A DNA stretch of 64,000 nt from a virus, in the IMG/VR virus record IMGVR_UViG_3300018080_000014, positions 24,647-88,646 of that record. One strand, written 5' to 3'. Below, piece by piece: positions 49,215 to 57,804 of the stretch; the first letter of the stretch is position 1; every line of letters starts with the position of its first letter. A model generated the notes under the pieces. That model searched no databases and was not told the DNA's origin. It saw nothing but the letters and a program-made list of their open reading frames with translations. The translations under genes and the position numbers were made by a program.

Positions 49215-50398
49215 TGGGAAAAAGCGTGTTTGCGAGCGGGACCGCGCCAAGTACAAAGGCGAAAAACCCAGAGATGAATGCCAGTGAACAAGCATACGTA
49301 AACACACAAGTCATGACACGCCCCATAGAATTCCAGCCAATCACGGACGAGGAAGGAAACTATATCGATGCAGCGGAAGGTATTAACGTCACGTTCCGTG
49401 GCAAGCAGAAGTTTGGCAAGACGCTGAACGGGTTGCTATGGGGGTACTTCAACTCCGAGTACAAGAGCCAGCTGCGAGCGATGAACCTTGATCATGCCAT
49501 CGAGGTAATGGACCAAGGTGTACTTCCAGAAATAGAGTACATCATTGCCATAGATACCGAGTGTGATATAAAGGCGAATCTTCGACGTGGAAAGATGAAG
49601 CAATTGTGTGGGAAACTCCGCAAGAAGATCAAGCACGTGCCCACGCCACTTCAACGAAAAGTTGAAGGGATGAAGGATGGCAAGGCCGTGACGCTCAACG
49701 CATTGGAGATAGATGCTCAACGCCAGAACATAGAAGCTGCAATCTGGAAAGCCGTGGACACGTTCGGGGAAAACGTCATGATATTCTTCGATTCGGCAAG
49801 CGACTACAAGAAAGCACTTGATGATCTCTCCGACGTGGTGTTCAAGAAAACGGTGAAGACGAGCATGAGTCCTGCGAAAGGAAAGCAGGATACGGAGAAC
49901 GATCCATTCTGGCGTTCCTTTTACCAGTACCGCAACAAGTGGTGGCACAATTCGCTCATCAAGTTGAAATCGTTCCAAGGATGGTGCATCAGTACCATCA
50001 AGGAAGAGGATGTTGAAGAGGAATACCGCGTCGTGTTGGACAAGAACACGAAGAAACCAGTCCTCGATGAAAATGGCAATCAAATCTTCAAGCCTCCAAC
50101 GAAGACGCAGGAAGTAGCTCGCACGGCATTCAGGATCGACCAAGGATATTCCTTCCGCGACAGGTTCAACTTGGAAACAGGTGAGTACGAGCACTGCCTG
50201 AGATGGGACTGGGGAAAGTGGGAGCATCCCGGCGTGAAATCGTTTGACAGGATAGGCAACGACTGGAAACAGGAGCACAAGTGTTACGTGCCGTACCATT
50301 ACAACCACCGTCTCGCGATGATGGAAATCTTGAATGATCTCGGTCCTTCCATCTTAGGTGAATTGGAAGAAGGAAAAACTGATGATGATTTATGGTAA
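49214..50398 (+). CDS. RecA-fold ATPase (Sak4-like)
   Basis: 394 aa. Walker A-like 'VTFRGKQKFGKTLNGLLWG' (about 58-76), 'YIIAIDTECDI' and Walker B 'NVMIFFDSASDYKKAL' fit the phage Sak4/RadA-like P-loop family that works with SSB in single-strand annealing or replication. 'LKSFQGWCISTIKEED' occupies the L2-like region. TAATG coupling to the putative SSB supports the pairing. Ends DDDLW. Confidence 0.62.
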   Translation: MGKSVFASGTAPSTKAKNPEMNASEQAYVNTQVMTRPIEFQPITDEEGNYIDAAEGINVTFRGKQKFGKTLNGLLWGYFNSEYKSQLRAMNLDHAIEVMDQGVLPEIEYIIAIDTECDIKANLRRGKMKQLCGKLRKKIKHVPTPLQRKVEGMKDGKAVTLNALEIDAQRQNIEAAIWKAVDTFGENVMIFFDSASDYKKALDDLSDVVFKKTVKTSMSPAKGKQDTENDPFWRSFYQYRNKWWHNSLIKLKSFQGWCISTIKEEDVEEEYRVVLDKNTKKPVLDENGNQIFKPPTKTQEVARTAFRIDQGYSFRDRFNLETGEYEHCLRWDWGKWEHPGVKSFDRIGNDWKQEHKCYVPYHYNHRLAMMEILNDLGPSILGELEEGKTDDDLW

Positions 50399-50604
50399 GC
50401 CCGTTGAACGAGAATGATGCGATTGCGCTGGATATTATTTCCACTTATGGGCCAGTATGTAAGAGCGATGCGCCACAATATGGAATGCCAGCAACAACTT
50501 TCCAAAATCATGCAAAGAAGCTGGAAAGATTGGGAATTGTCAAGTCATTCAAGTTGCCACAAGCAGGGCGCGGATCGCCAAAAACAATGTACGAGGTAAA
50601 ATAA
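50392..50604 (+). CDS. winged-helix DNA-binding protein
   Basis: 70 aa: 'AIALDIISTYGPVCKSDAPQ' then recognition helix 'MPATTFQNHAKKLERLGIV' and a wing 'GRGSPKTMYEVK'. A stand-alone winged helix, probably a regulator of the divergent early promoters. Overlaps the preceding stop by seven bases. Confidence 0.65.
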   Translation: MVSPLNENDAIALDIISTYGPVCKSDAPQYGMPATTFQNHAKKLERLGIVKSFKLPQAGRGSPKTMYEVK

Positions 50605-51522
50605 ATGCCACGGTTTAACACGGATAAGAATACGCTGGAAACCTTTGTCAATGCTATCAAGTGCGAAGGTATTACCAGCGTGGATAGTGACAAGGTAAAG
50701 AGCGGCACTCTCTTCAACGATTTTGTGCTCGACGTGAAGGAAGATGCCGTGTATTGTAATGCCACGGATACCAAGTCACACAAGGTAATAGCACAGCACG
50801 TGCTGAAAGACGTGGAGATAGTCGAAGAAGGTGAGATATACGTCACCGATACCGGAAACTTCGTCAAGGCAATGGACAGGTGTGGCGGTGGTAAAGGTGA
50901 CAGGATTTCAGTCTTGTATCCAGACGAGTACAACGGGATAACCATTCAGAGAATGGGGACAAAGACCGCGTTCTCCTTCCCGACGCAGGGAAAGAAGGAC
51001 GTGACGTCACTGGAAAGGACAACAAACATACCACATGTGTGGGACGACGAAGCAAAGAACGTGCTATCGACATCGGCAAAGAGCGGAAAAAGTTTTCACT
51101 GGCAGCACAAGCTTATAGCTGACCCGGATGACCTCGCGGAGATTGCCAAGGACATGAAGGATTTTGTCAAGCAAAAAGTGGTCACCATGACAATATCCAA
51201 TGGAGAAGTGCTGTTCAATCTTGGAAATATATCTTCCACGAAGAAAGGAAAGCGGCAACTATTCGCAAGCGTGAGACAGGAATTCAAGGATGGAAAATGG
51301 ATGCCAGCCGAGGAAGGTGCAGAAGACATAGTCAGCAACTACTACCACGGGTTCTACGCGGTGATACAGAACATACCATCAAAGCAGCCAATGGAACTAT
51401 ACTTTGGCAAGTTTGGAAATGGATACATGGTTTGGATCAGGAGCTTTAGCAGCAAGATGGATCTTCATTACTTGGTTCCCCACGACGCGGGGCTAGAACC
51501 AAAGAAAGAGACCAAGAGTTGA
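50605..51522 (+). CDS. PCNA-like sliding clamp
   Basis: 305 aa, longer than the usual 245-250. N-terminal 'LETFVNAIKCEGITSVDSDK', 'VYCNATDTKSHKVIAQHVL' and 'IYVTDTGNFVKAMDRCG' follow the clamp repeat; the C-terminal 'QPMELYFGKFGNGYMVWIRS' then 'LHYLVPHD' mirrors the PCNA ending (pM.l.f.....g...Y.lAP). Divergent, but the presence of RFC subunits and a family B polymerase makes the call firm. Starts immediately after the upstream TAA. Confidence 0.75.
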   Translation: MPRFNTDKNTLETFVNAIKCEGITSVDSDKVKSGTLFNDFVLDVKEDAVYCNATDTKSHKVIAQHVLKDVEIVEEGEIYVTDTGNFVKAMDRCGGGKGDRISVLYPDEYNGITIQRMGTKTAFSFPTQGKKDVTSLERTTNIPHVWDDEAKNVLSTSAKSGKSFHWQHKLIADPDDLAEIAKDMKDFVKQKVVTMTISNGEVLFNLGNISSTKKGKRQLFASVRQEFKDGKWMPAEEGAEDIVSNYYHGFYAVIQNIPSKQPMELYFGKFGNGYMVWIRSFSSKMDLHYLVPHDAGLEPKKETKS

Positions 51523-51533
51523 ACATCTCCAAC

Positions 51534-51624
51534 GCCCCGAGGAGAATAAATAAAAGGGGCGCCCACATAGGGCATGCACCAGAAACCATCAAAATCACAC
51601 ACCCTTTATCCATTTGGATTGTAA
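51534..51624 (+). promoter_or_regulatory. hairpin, weak TATA and possible 16-codon leaderless ORF
   Basis: CGCCCC pairs with GGGGCG around GAGGAGAATAAATAAAA, whose ATAAATAA could act as TATA. The ATG at 51574, 25 bases on, opens MHQKPSKSHTLYPFGL, stop. Evidence is weaker than for the other leaders. Confidence 0.3.
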
Positions 51625-51672
51625 GCTTCATCCCGCAAACATTTCCCACGCTACTTTTGATGGCTGGATAGC

Positions 51673-51930
51673 ATGGTAAAAGTAATGCTGGTCTTCAAGC
51701 AGAAGACACTTTCAAAGGAACAGGTCATGTCTGGCATGACCGTGGAAAAAAGCACGAACGTTGAATTAACCATAACTATACCAGATGGAATGAAACTTTC
51801 CAAGGTCATTACCGACAAGGAAGTGGTGGACATGACACTACGAGAAAAGCGGCCGCCACTAAAACCAGTGAAATTACCACCATTAAAACCAATGCAGGGT
51901 AGGGAAGCAGATAACCCGCGAGGCTCATAA
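51673..51930 (+). CDS. 85-aa protein overlapping the tRNA 5' exon
   Basis: A beta-rich core (NVELTITIPDGMKLSKVITD) and a repetitive tail (PPLKPVKLPPLKP). The last 38 bases, including the stop codon, are the 5' exon of the tRNA, so processing of the tRNA would cut this mRNA. Function unknown. Confidence 0.45.
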   Translation: MVKVMLVFKQKTLSKEQVMSGMTVEKSTNVELTITIPDGMKLSKVITDKEVVDMTLREKRPPLKPVKLPPLKPMQGREADNPRGS

Positions 51931-52059
51931 CCGCTTCCACGTCCGGCCCACAGGTTGGGAACTTCGTGGCACGAATGATCGGCAGCTCATTGGATAATGA
52001 TGCCGATTGAGTGGCGGAGAGAGACCTTGAGATCGGTGGTGCAACTCCACCCCCTGCAA
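51893..52059 (+). tRNA. tRNA-Met(CAT) with a 94-nt intron
   Basis: Exon 1, 51893-51929: acceptor TGCAGGG, TA, D-stem GGG/CCC, G26, anticodon stem CGAGG, loop CTCATA. Exon 2, 52024-52059: A38, CCTTG, AGATC, T-arm GGTGG-TGCAACT-CCACC, acceptor CCCTGCA, A73. All seven acceptor pairs match. Intron after position 37, the canonical archaeal site. Deviations: A at 19 and G at 55. The intron carries a strong hairpin (51978-52007: ATCGGCA/TGCCGAT with inner TCATT/AATGA). Not initiator-type (no GGG/CCC anticodon stem); Ile2(CAT) is an alternative identity. Confidence 0.85.
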
Positions 52060-52078
52060 CTTTAAAATGGTGATAAAC

Positions 52079-52249
52079 ATGGGATTATTCGGTTGTAAAA
52101 ATTGGGAACCAAAGAAATGTGTTCGATGCGGTGCTGCTTGGGGCATGTCAGATTGCTTCGAGCGGATAGATTTTGCCAGCAAGGAAGAAGCCGAGGCTTT
52201 CTACAAGTCAAAAGGTGGCAAGGGAGCATCTGAACCGATGAAGGTGTGA
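52079..52249 (+). CDS. 56-aa zinc-ribbon protein
   Basis: MGLFGCKNWEPKKCVRCGAA: Cys at 6, 14, 17 and later. GGTGAT site precedes the ATG. A short Gly/Lys-rich C-terminus. Confidence 0.52.
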   Translation: MGLFGCKNWEPKKCVRCGAAWGMSDCFERIDFASKEEAEAFYKSKGGKGASEPMKV

Positions 52250-52253
52250 TGAA

Positions 52254-52403
52254 ATGATACAAGTTGAATGCCCCGAATGCGGGATTGACATGGAATTATT
52301 GCATCCTCCAAGTGATCACTTGTTCGAGTGCGTAGCATGTGGCAGGCGATACAGCATGAACAAGATGACTCGCGAGCTTGTAATGGTAAAGGGTGCGGAT
52401 TAG
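52254..52403 (+). CDS. 49-aa zinc-ribbon protein
   Basis: CPEC and CVAC 16 residues apart, typical of a transcription-factor-like ribbon. GGTGTGATG upstream. Confidence 0.55.
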   Translation: MIQVECPECGIDMELLHPPSDHLFECVACGRRYSMNKMTRELVMVKGAD

Positions 52404-52413
52404 GTGAGTGTAC

Positions 52414-52842
52414 ATGCGAACAATATGCCTATCAACATCGACAACGCTGGATCACGAGAAGATCCGGCCATTATACGAGAAAATCATTAGTGCCAATAGG
52501 AGGTGCGCGTTCTTCATTGACCGCACGAACCCCGTGCTCGAAGAAATGATAAAGAAATACAGGTGTCGCAAGATGCGGTTTCATCTCCAGCGAGCACTCA
52601 TGCGAGCTCGTGCAGCGTATGCTGATAGGGCAAAAAGAATCGTGGAGAAGGCCCAATCTTGTTATTGCGTGGTTGATAGCAAGGACAAGTATGCGGGACC
52701 AGTAGAAATAGCAGTGGAATTTATGGAAAGACATCCAGATCTCCACATAGAAATATATTTTGTTACTGGAGGAGAATGGAAACAGGTAACGATGCGAGAA
52801 GCGAGGAAAGGTACTCCATGGGATACGTTCCTATCCAAATAG
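52414..52842 (+). CDS. 142-aa unassigned protein
   Basis: GGTGA six bases upstream. Basic helical middle (KKYRCRKMRFHLQRALMRAR) and alpha/beta end (DLHIEIYFVTGGEWKQVTM). Overlaps the polymerase start by 25 bases. No family recognised. Confidence 0.55.
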   Translation: MRTICLSTSTTLDHEKIRPLYEKIISANRRCAFFIDRTNPVLEEMIKKYRCRKMRFHLQRALMRARAAYADRAKRIVEKAQSCYCVVDSKDKYAGPVEIAVEFMERHPDLHIEIYFVTGGEWKQVTMREARKGTPWDTFLSK

Positions 52843-55800
52843 AGAACGCCGATTACTCGGAAGAGATCGGCGAGGCAGTGCTACACATTACTGGATACGC
52901 CCGAGATGGGAGTAGGCACTATGTTGTCATACATGGAGAAGGCATCTATCCTTCTTTTGGTGTTCCATACGAGGAATTCTGGCTCATAAAGGATGACCCG
53001 AGGATAGTGGATTACTGGCGCGGACCTGATTCACCACTCGGTGAGCCCGTCATGGAAGTGAGGACGAAATTGCCAAGCGATATAGGAACGGGACAGGATG
53101 CGCTTCGCAATTACACGTCGCACTCGTACCAAGGGGACATCAAGTACTTCAAGAAATGCCTCACGCAGCTCGGGTTCTTTAACGGGTATTTCCAGTATGA
53201 TGATGCATACTTGGAGCATGATAAAATAGCATATCATCATCCCGCATTCAAGGTGCATGCGCATGTTCACACGGATCACGTCAAGCCATTACCAGATAGC
53301 GAGCGGTTCTTTGCCCAGAAAACAAAGGTGTACTGGGACACGGAATGGGACATGAGCGAGCTCAAGAACGAGTATGGTGAATTCAGGGGCTCGCAGCTGG
53401 ATAAAAACCATGATTGGAAACGTAGCAGGATGATAACCGTGGTATTTTATGAGTTTAAATACCAGAAATATGTCGCGTTTACATGGCATCCCCTGCTCAG
53501 GAAGGAAGTACACGACATGGAGGATTACATCAGCAGGATTGACGAGAAAATCCGCAACAAGATAAACATTCCTGAAAAATATACCAGTGAAGTAAACGGG
53601 TTCTTGGATGAAAGCACCATGTTCGATGCTATCATCGAGTACCTGCACGTGGTATCACCTGGATGCTTGCTTGGTTATAATTCGGCTGGTGGTATACATG
53701 GCAAGGGTGATGACAAGCACTGGATAAACGGGTTCGACATGCCGTATTTCTTTCTAAGGGCCGAGCATCTCAAGAAGCCAGTAAACAGGTTGAGCCCCAT
53801 GGGATCGGCGTACAAGCAATTCAGGAAAGGATGGGAGGAATTCTTCGTTAACATAAAGCTGGTGACGCAGTTCGATTTGTGGCATTCTGCCGAGTTTTTT
53901 GATATAACGTGGAAAGACTACTGGATAAAGAACAAGAAGCTTGACACGTTAATGTACAATTACTTGGGTATAGGGAAGGTAAAACATATAGGGCACGTAT
54001 GGGAACAGTGGCTGGAAGATCCATATCACGAGCGATATTATTGTACGGGTGATGTGGAGGGCACGTTCGCGCTGGATGTCATGTTTAACATGAGCGAGGA
54101 TGGATACAATAGGGCCATGATGTCTGGCACAGTGTGGGAAGATTACCAGTTCGCATCAAAGCTGCACGACCAAATCAACCTTCGCCTGTACAAGGACTTG
54201 TATTTCTTGGACACTAAGTGGCAAAAGGTAAGGGATATTGCCACGGGACACAAGATAAAAACGGAAGAACACGAGCATGGTATAAGGTGGAGACGTGACT
54301 GGATTACCAACCACATAGGAATAGAAGTGGAAAAGAAAGGTGGATACGTACCTGTACCAATCATAGGATTGCATGAAGGCGTCGTGGTGATAGACTTCAA
54401 CAAGTTCTATCCAAATTCCGCCATGGCTGCCAACTGTGGTCCAGAAACATTCGTTAACGTCAAGAAGCTCCGGTTCAAGAAGGCCGACACTGATATTTAT
54501 GGCGATGCAGAAGGTGTCAGGATACGCATTCCGAACATGGGAATAGAAGTGGTGGAACTTCGCCCCTTTCTCAGGCGGGAAATCGAGGATTGGGAGGAAG
54601 AAATGCGAAAGGCGCGTGCTGCCGTGGGGAATAACGTGTATGATCTCCACGAGTATTTCAAGAACGAGCTGATAGAATGGAAAGAAGTTGCGCATGATTG
54701 GAATGATTTGAACAGGACACCATCTGGATTCTTCTTGAAGACACCAACGGCAAAGAATACGATTGCTTTCGAGGAATTGCTGCGAAAGAGAAAGGAAATG
54801 CAGAAGCTTGCCAAGGATAGGCTTGCTGAGGTTGGTGATAAGAATGATTGGATGTACAAGGTATATGATTTACTCCAGTTTTCATTCAAGGGTCTAACCA
54901 ATGCGCGGTTTGGTATCACTGGAATGATGGCGGATAGGTTATACATGCTTCCAATATTTAATACGTTCACGCTTGTCGCACAAACACTTATCCGGGAATG
55001 CATACGATACATGGAAGAAGATCTTGAATATACCATTGTTGGTGGTGATACTGATAGTGTCTTTATCAAGCTCAAGAAGAAACTGGACCTGAAGCGTGAG
55101 GTTTTGGACAACGGGAGAGAAAGATGGTACTCCGTGGAAGCCGACACGTTGTGTAACATGCTAAACAAGCACGTGTGGGAGCATGCACAGCAGGAGTTCA
55201 ACTTCGACCGCAACACGTTCAACATGGACGTTGAAGATATTAGTGGATATTTTTATATCCATACTAAAAAGCACTACGTCAAGGCCGTGCTGGTTCGTGA
55301 AGGGGTGAAGTTCGATCACCCTGTTCTCATGTGGAAAGGATTGAAGCGTGTTAGCAGGTCAACATCACTCTGTACAGATGATATTCAAGATGCCTTGGGC
55401 GCAATAATCCTAAAGGGTGGCACGCTTGATGATGCCATACAATACATCATGAAGATACACGAGGAGTTCAATAACTACGAGCCAATGTACCTGTGCAAGG
55501 TATTGCCGTTGAAAAGACCACTTAGCAAGTACTCGAAAAACGGGGAAACGTGGAAAGCATACACGCTTGCTAACCAGTATTTCAATGCTGGATATGGCCT
55601 TGGAGCACGTGCGTTTATCGGCAGGCTTAAATATTGCCCGCCCAAGATAAAAGGGAGAAAAGTCAATCCTCAGCTTGGAGATGTCATAGCATTCGATGAG
55701 AGGATGTTGCCTGAAATAAAGGAAGCTGGATTGGTATTTGATTACGATGAATTGGAAGACAAGGCTGCTGCGGCAGCTGCGAATGAGTTACTCGCAAGAT

Positions 55801-55862
55801 TTGATACGTCATATTGGGATGTGCTGGAAGATGTCAGGACATACGACCCTTGGGAATTCTAA
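52818..55862 (+). CDS. polB: family B DNA polymerase
   Basis: 1014 aa. Exonuclease: Exo I 'YWDTEWDM' (about 174), Exo II 'INGFDMPYF' (about 302), Exo III 'YYCTGDVEGTF' (about 404). Polymerase: motif A 'VIDFNKFYPNSAMA' (about 523), motif B 'FKGLTNARFGITG' (about 689; K..NxxFG in place of YG) and motif C 'VGGDTDSVFI' (about 740). All catalytic acids are present, so it should proofread and synthesise. The C-terminus DPWEF may dock the clamp. Start at the ATG after the neighbour's frame; an earlier in-frame ATG exists at 52776. Confidence 0.93.
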   Translation: MGYVPIQIENADYSEEIGEAVLHITGYARDGSRHYVVIHGEGIYPSFGVPYEEFWLIKDDPRIVDYWRGPDSPLGEPVMEVRTKLPSDIGTGQDALRNYTSHSYQGDIKYFKKCLTQLGFFNGYFQYDDAYLEHDKIAYHHPAFKVHAHVHTDHVKPLPDSERFFAQKTKVYWDTEWDMSELKNEYGEFRGSQLDKNHDWKRSRMITVVFYEFKYQKYVAFTWHPLLRKEVHDMEDYISRIDEKIRNKINIPEKYTSEVNGFLDESTMFDAIIEYLHVVSPGCLLGYNSAGGIHGKGDDKHWINGFDMPYFFLRAEHLKKPVNRLSPMGSAYKQFRKGWEEFFVNIKLVTQFDLWHSAEFFDITWKDYWIKNKKLDTLMYNYLGIGKVKHIGHVWEQWLEDPYHERYYCTGDVEGTFALDVMFNMSEDGYNRAMMSGTVWEDYQFASKLHDQINLRLYKDLYFLDTKWQKVRDIATGHKIKTEEHEHGIRWRRDWITNHIGIEVEKKGGYVPVPIIGLHEGVVVIDFNKFYPNSAMAANCGPETFVNVKKLRFKKADTDIYGDAEGVRIRIPNMGIEVVELRPFLRREIEDWEEEMRKARAAVGNNVYDLHEYFKNELIEWKEVAHDWNDLNRTPSGFFLKTPTAKNTIAFEELLRKRKEMQKLAKDRLAEVGDKNDWMYKVYDLLQFSFKGLTNARFGITGMMADRLYMLPIFNTFTLVAQTLIRECIRYMEEDLEYTIVGGDTDSVFIKLKKKLDLKREVLDNGRERWYSVEADTLCNMLNKHVWEHAQQEFNFDRNTFNMDVEDISGYFYIHTKKHYVKAVLVREGVKFDHPVLMWKGLKRVSRSTSLCTDDIQDALGAIILKGGTLDDAIQYIMKIHEEFNNYEPMYLCKVLPLKRPLSKYSKNGETWKAYTLANQYFNAGYGLGARAFIGRLKYCPPKIKGRKVNPQLGDVIAFDERMLPEIKEAGLVFDYDELEDKAAAAAANELLARFDTSYWDVLEDVRTYDPWEF

Positions 55863-55874
55863 GAGGTGTACAAA

Positions 55875-56468
55875 ATGCTACAAATGGAAGAACCTGATCC
55901 GGGAAGAATAACCGCGTTCGTGAGTGGTAGTTGGAAGGACAAGGACTTGGTATCAGAAGTCATCCAGTACCTGTGGGATAGAGGCATACATATAACACAT
56001 GACTGGACGAATGACAGGGACATGCTGTGGAGCAATATACAGGTAAGAGAAGCGATAAAGAAGGCAAAATATTTTGTACTCGTCAACGGGCCAGATCCAA
56101 CGCAAGGAAAGGCATGGGAGTGCGGCCTTGCTGATGCGTGGGAAATTCCAATCATCGTGCTCGGTGAGCCAATAACCAACAGCTTCTATTACAGGCCTGT
56201 AATACACGAGAAAATAGATAAGAATACGGATATTGGTGCAGTTGCCGCGGATTGCATCATAGCAGTCGATATGTTTATTTCCCTTAGTGGAATGAACCCC
56301 GGCGAGGCGCTTGAGTATGAATTGGTAAAGAAAGACCCGTACACGTGGAATCTGAAGCGCATGGAACGTGCAGTTGCTAACATGACAAAGGCAATGCTCA
56401 CGATAAATCCAGAAGGTGGGTTGCTCGGTGATCCAGACGGGTTCAAGGACAAAAAGTCCCCTACCTAA
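55875..56468 (+). CDS. nucleoside 2-deoxyribosyltransferase-like protein
   Basis: 197 aa. 'AFVSGSWKDKDLVSEVIQYL' then 'HITHDWTNDRD', 'IKKAKYFVLVNGPDPTQGKA' and 'WECGLADAWEIPIIVLGE' match the NDT/DUF4406-type Rossmann-like fold (catalytic Glu in G-x-x-W-E-x-G; here AWECG). Relatives cleave N-glycosidic bonds of nucleosides; the fold is akin to TIR and SLOG. In a virus it may supply nucleotides or process defence signals. GAGGTG decides the ATG start. Follows the polymerase. Confidence 0.65.
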   Translation: MLQMEEPDPGRITAFVSGSWKDKDLVSEVIQYLWDRGIHITHDWTNDRDMLWSNIQVREAIKKAKYFVLVNGPDPTQGKAWECGLADAWEIPIIVLGEPITNSFYYRPVIHEKIDKNTDIGAVAADCIIAVDMFISLSGMNPGEALEYELVKKDPYTWNLKRMERAVANMTKAMLTINPEGGLLGDPDGFKDKKSPT

Positions 56469-56527
56469 CTTCGCCGCTACCGGGTGTAATTGAACGATAA
56501 AATGCAGTTTTACGAGATGGGGACACG

Positions 56528-56869
56528 ATGCCACGAGACAAACAAGCAGGAAAAAAATACCTCCAAGACGACTCGACAAAAAAGCTCGGTTCGGTAGATA
56601 ATGTCGAACCACCTCCATGTATACCAGACTTAGCAGGAGTGCCCACTATAGATTGGAGAATATATGTGGATTGTCGAATAAGCAGGTTCGAGTCTGCCAT
56701 AGAATCAATAGCCACACTCTTGGGCAAAAATGCGCACAAGAAAGTAGCAGCAGTGGAAAGGTTGAAAGGAGAATGGCAAAGGGTCCAAGGAGAATACCAA
56801 GATCAAAAACGATACACGGCATTTGGAATGAAAGCGCTGAAATTGCTGGAGGTGCTATGGGATGATTAG
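56528..56869 (+). CDS. 113-aa unassigned helical protein
   Basis: A disordered Pro/Lys start, then an amphipathic helix region (RFESAIESIATLLGKNAHKK) and 'AAVERLKGEWQRVQGEYQDQ'. Overlaps the next gene by eight bases. Function unknown. Confidence 0.52.
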   Translation: MPRDKQAGKKYLQDDSTKKLGSVDNVEPPPCIPDLAGVPTIDWRIYVDCRISRFESAIESIATLLGKNAHKKVAAVERLKGEWQRVQGEYQDQKRYTAFGMKALKLLEVLWDD

Positions 56870-57551
56870 ATGCAGGTTTTGCGACAGGATAATGCGCAGC
56901 GTTTACGAGGACACCGATTCAATCTTGGCAATATGCGATACGCCGGGTTGTCAGAACAATCCAAGAACCAATTACAACAAGCAAGAGGAAGATAAAGGAT
57001 TCGTCAGGCTAACTGACCTGTACCCGCAAGGTCCAGAGGTTTCCCGTGATATTGGTGACAACGTGTTCTTGCTACGATTTTGCGACAGGATAATGCACAT
57101 GGGATTCGCAATGGAACCACAACACTGGGAAGATGCGCATGCACCAATTCTTCCCACATCTCGTGCCATGGAGGAGGCAACGAGAGCAATAGAAAGACGC
57201 ATCGAGGCAGATACCATCAATTGTATTGCTGGAGAGCGGTTCATCGATCCGCCTACCTGTGAACAATGTGATCCCGAGGTAGTGGAGGATGCGCATGATG
57301 ATCTTGTAGACGCACTCGAACATGCGCTGGTGACACCTAGGCAGGAAGAAATGCGTGAACGGGAAACAGAATCACGCAGGTTGCAACCAATGCACTTTTT
57401 CTCATGGAGCCTGTCGGCGCCAGCCATCCGCATGCACAATGGATCGAGGATTTGTATCATGGATTCGCAATACGATCCAAGTCCAGTACGTGGACACAGT
57501 GCAAGGGTTATCATGGATGATGAAGACGAGGAGGATGACGATGACGGGTGA
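56862..57551 (+). CDS. zinc-ribbon protein with LYP-type repeat domain
   Basis: 229 aa. N-terminal CRFCDRI ... CDTPGC ribbon, akin to the late gene at 17.2-17.6 kb, then 'VRLTDLYPQGPEVSRDIGDN', a motif repeated in the next gene, a second FCDRIM and a C-terminal acidic tail (DDEDEEDDDDG). The DLYP region recurs in tandem genes, suggesting duplication. Confidence 0.55.
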   Translation: MIRCRFCDRIMRSVYEDTDSILAICDTPGCQNNPRTNYNKQEEDKGFVRLTDLYPQGPEVSRDIGDNVFLLRFCDRIMHMGFAMEPQHWEDAHAPILPTSRAMEEATRAIERRIEADTINCIAGERFIDPPTCEQCDPEVVEDAHDDLVDALEHALVTPRQEEMRERETESRRLQPMHFFSWSLSAPAIRMHNGSRICIMDSQYDPSPVRGHSARVIMDDEDEEDDDDG

Positions 57552-57804
57552 CGTGATACGCCTGATAGACCTGTACCCGGAGCTTGGTGATCTCCATGCA
57601 CACGATGACGAGATTATATGCTTCGTTTTCAATGGCAGGACCAAAAGGTTATCATTGGGTAATATCAGGATCTCGCTGTGGATTGGTAACGCCATGTGCC
57701 CTGTACACCACGTGACGTTCGATGACAGGAGGCAGCGTGGCGTGCTAGCGGTGAACGAGACGGAATATGGTCATAGAGGATGTGGATTCGTTGATCAATT
57801 ATAG
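57541..57804 (+). CDS. 87-aa protein sharing the DLYP domain
   Basis: 'VIRLIDLYPELGDLHAHDDE' aligns with the preceding gene's DLYP region. GAGGATGACG upstream of the ATG. Beta-rich and probably the stand-alone form of that domain. Overlaps the next gene by 38 bases. Confidence 0.52.
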   Translation: MTGDVIRLIDLYPELGDLHAHDDEIICFVFNGRTKRLSLGNIRISLWIGNAMCPVHHVTFDDRRQRGVLAVNETEYGHRGCGFVDQL

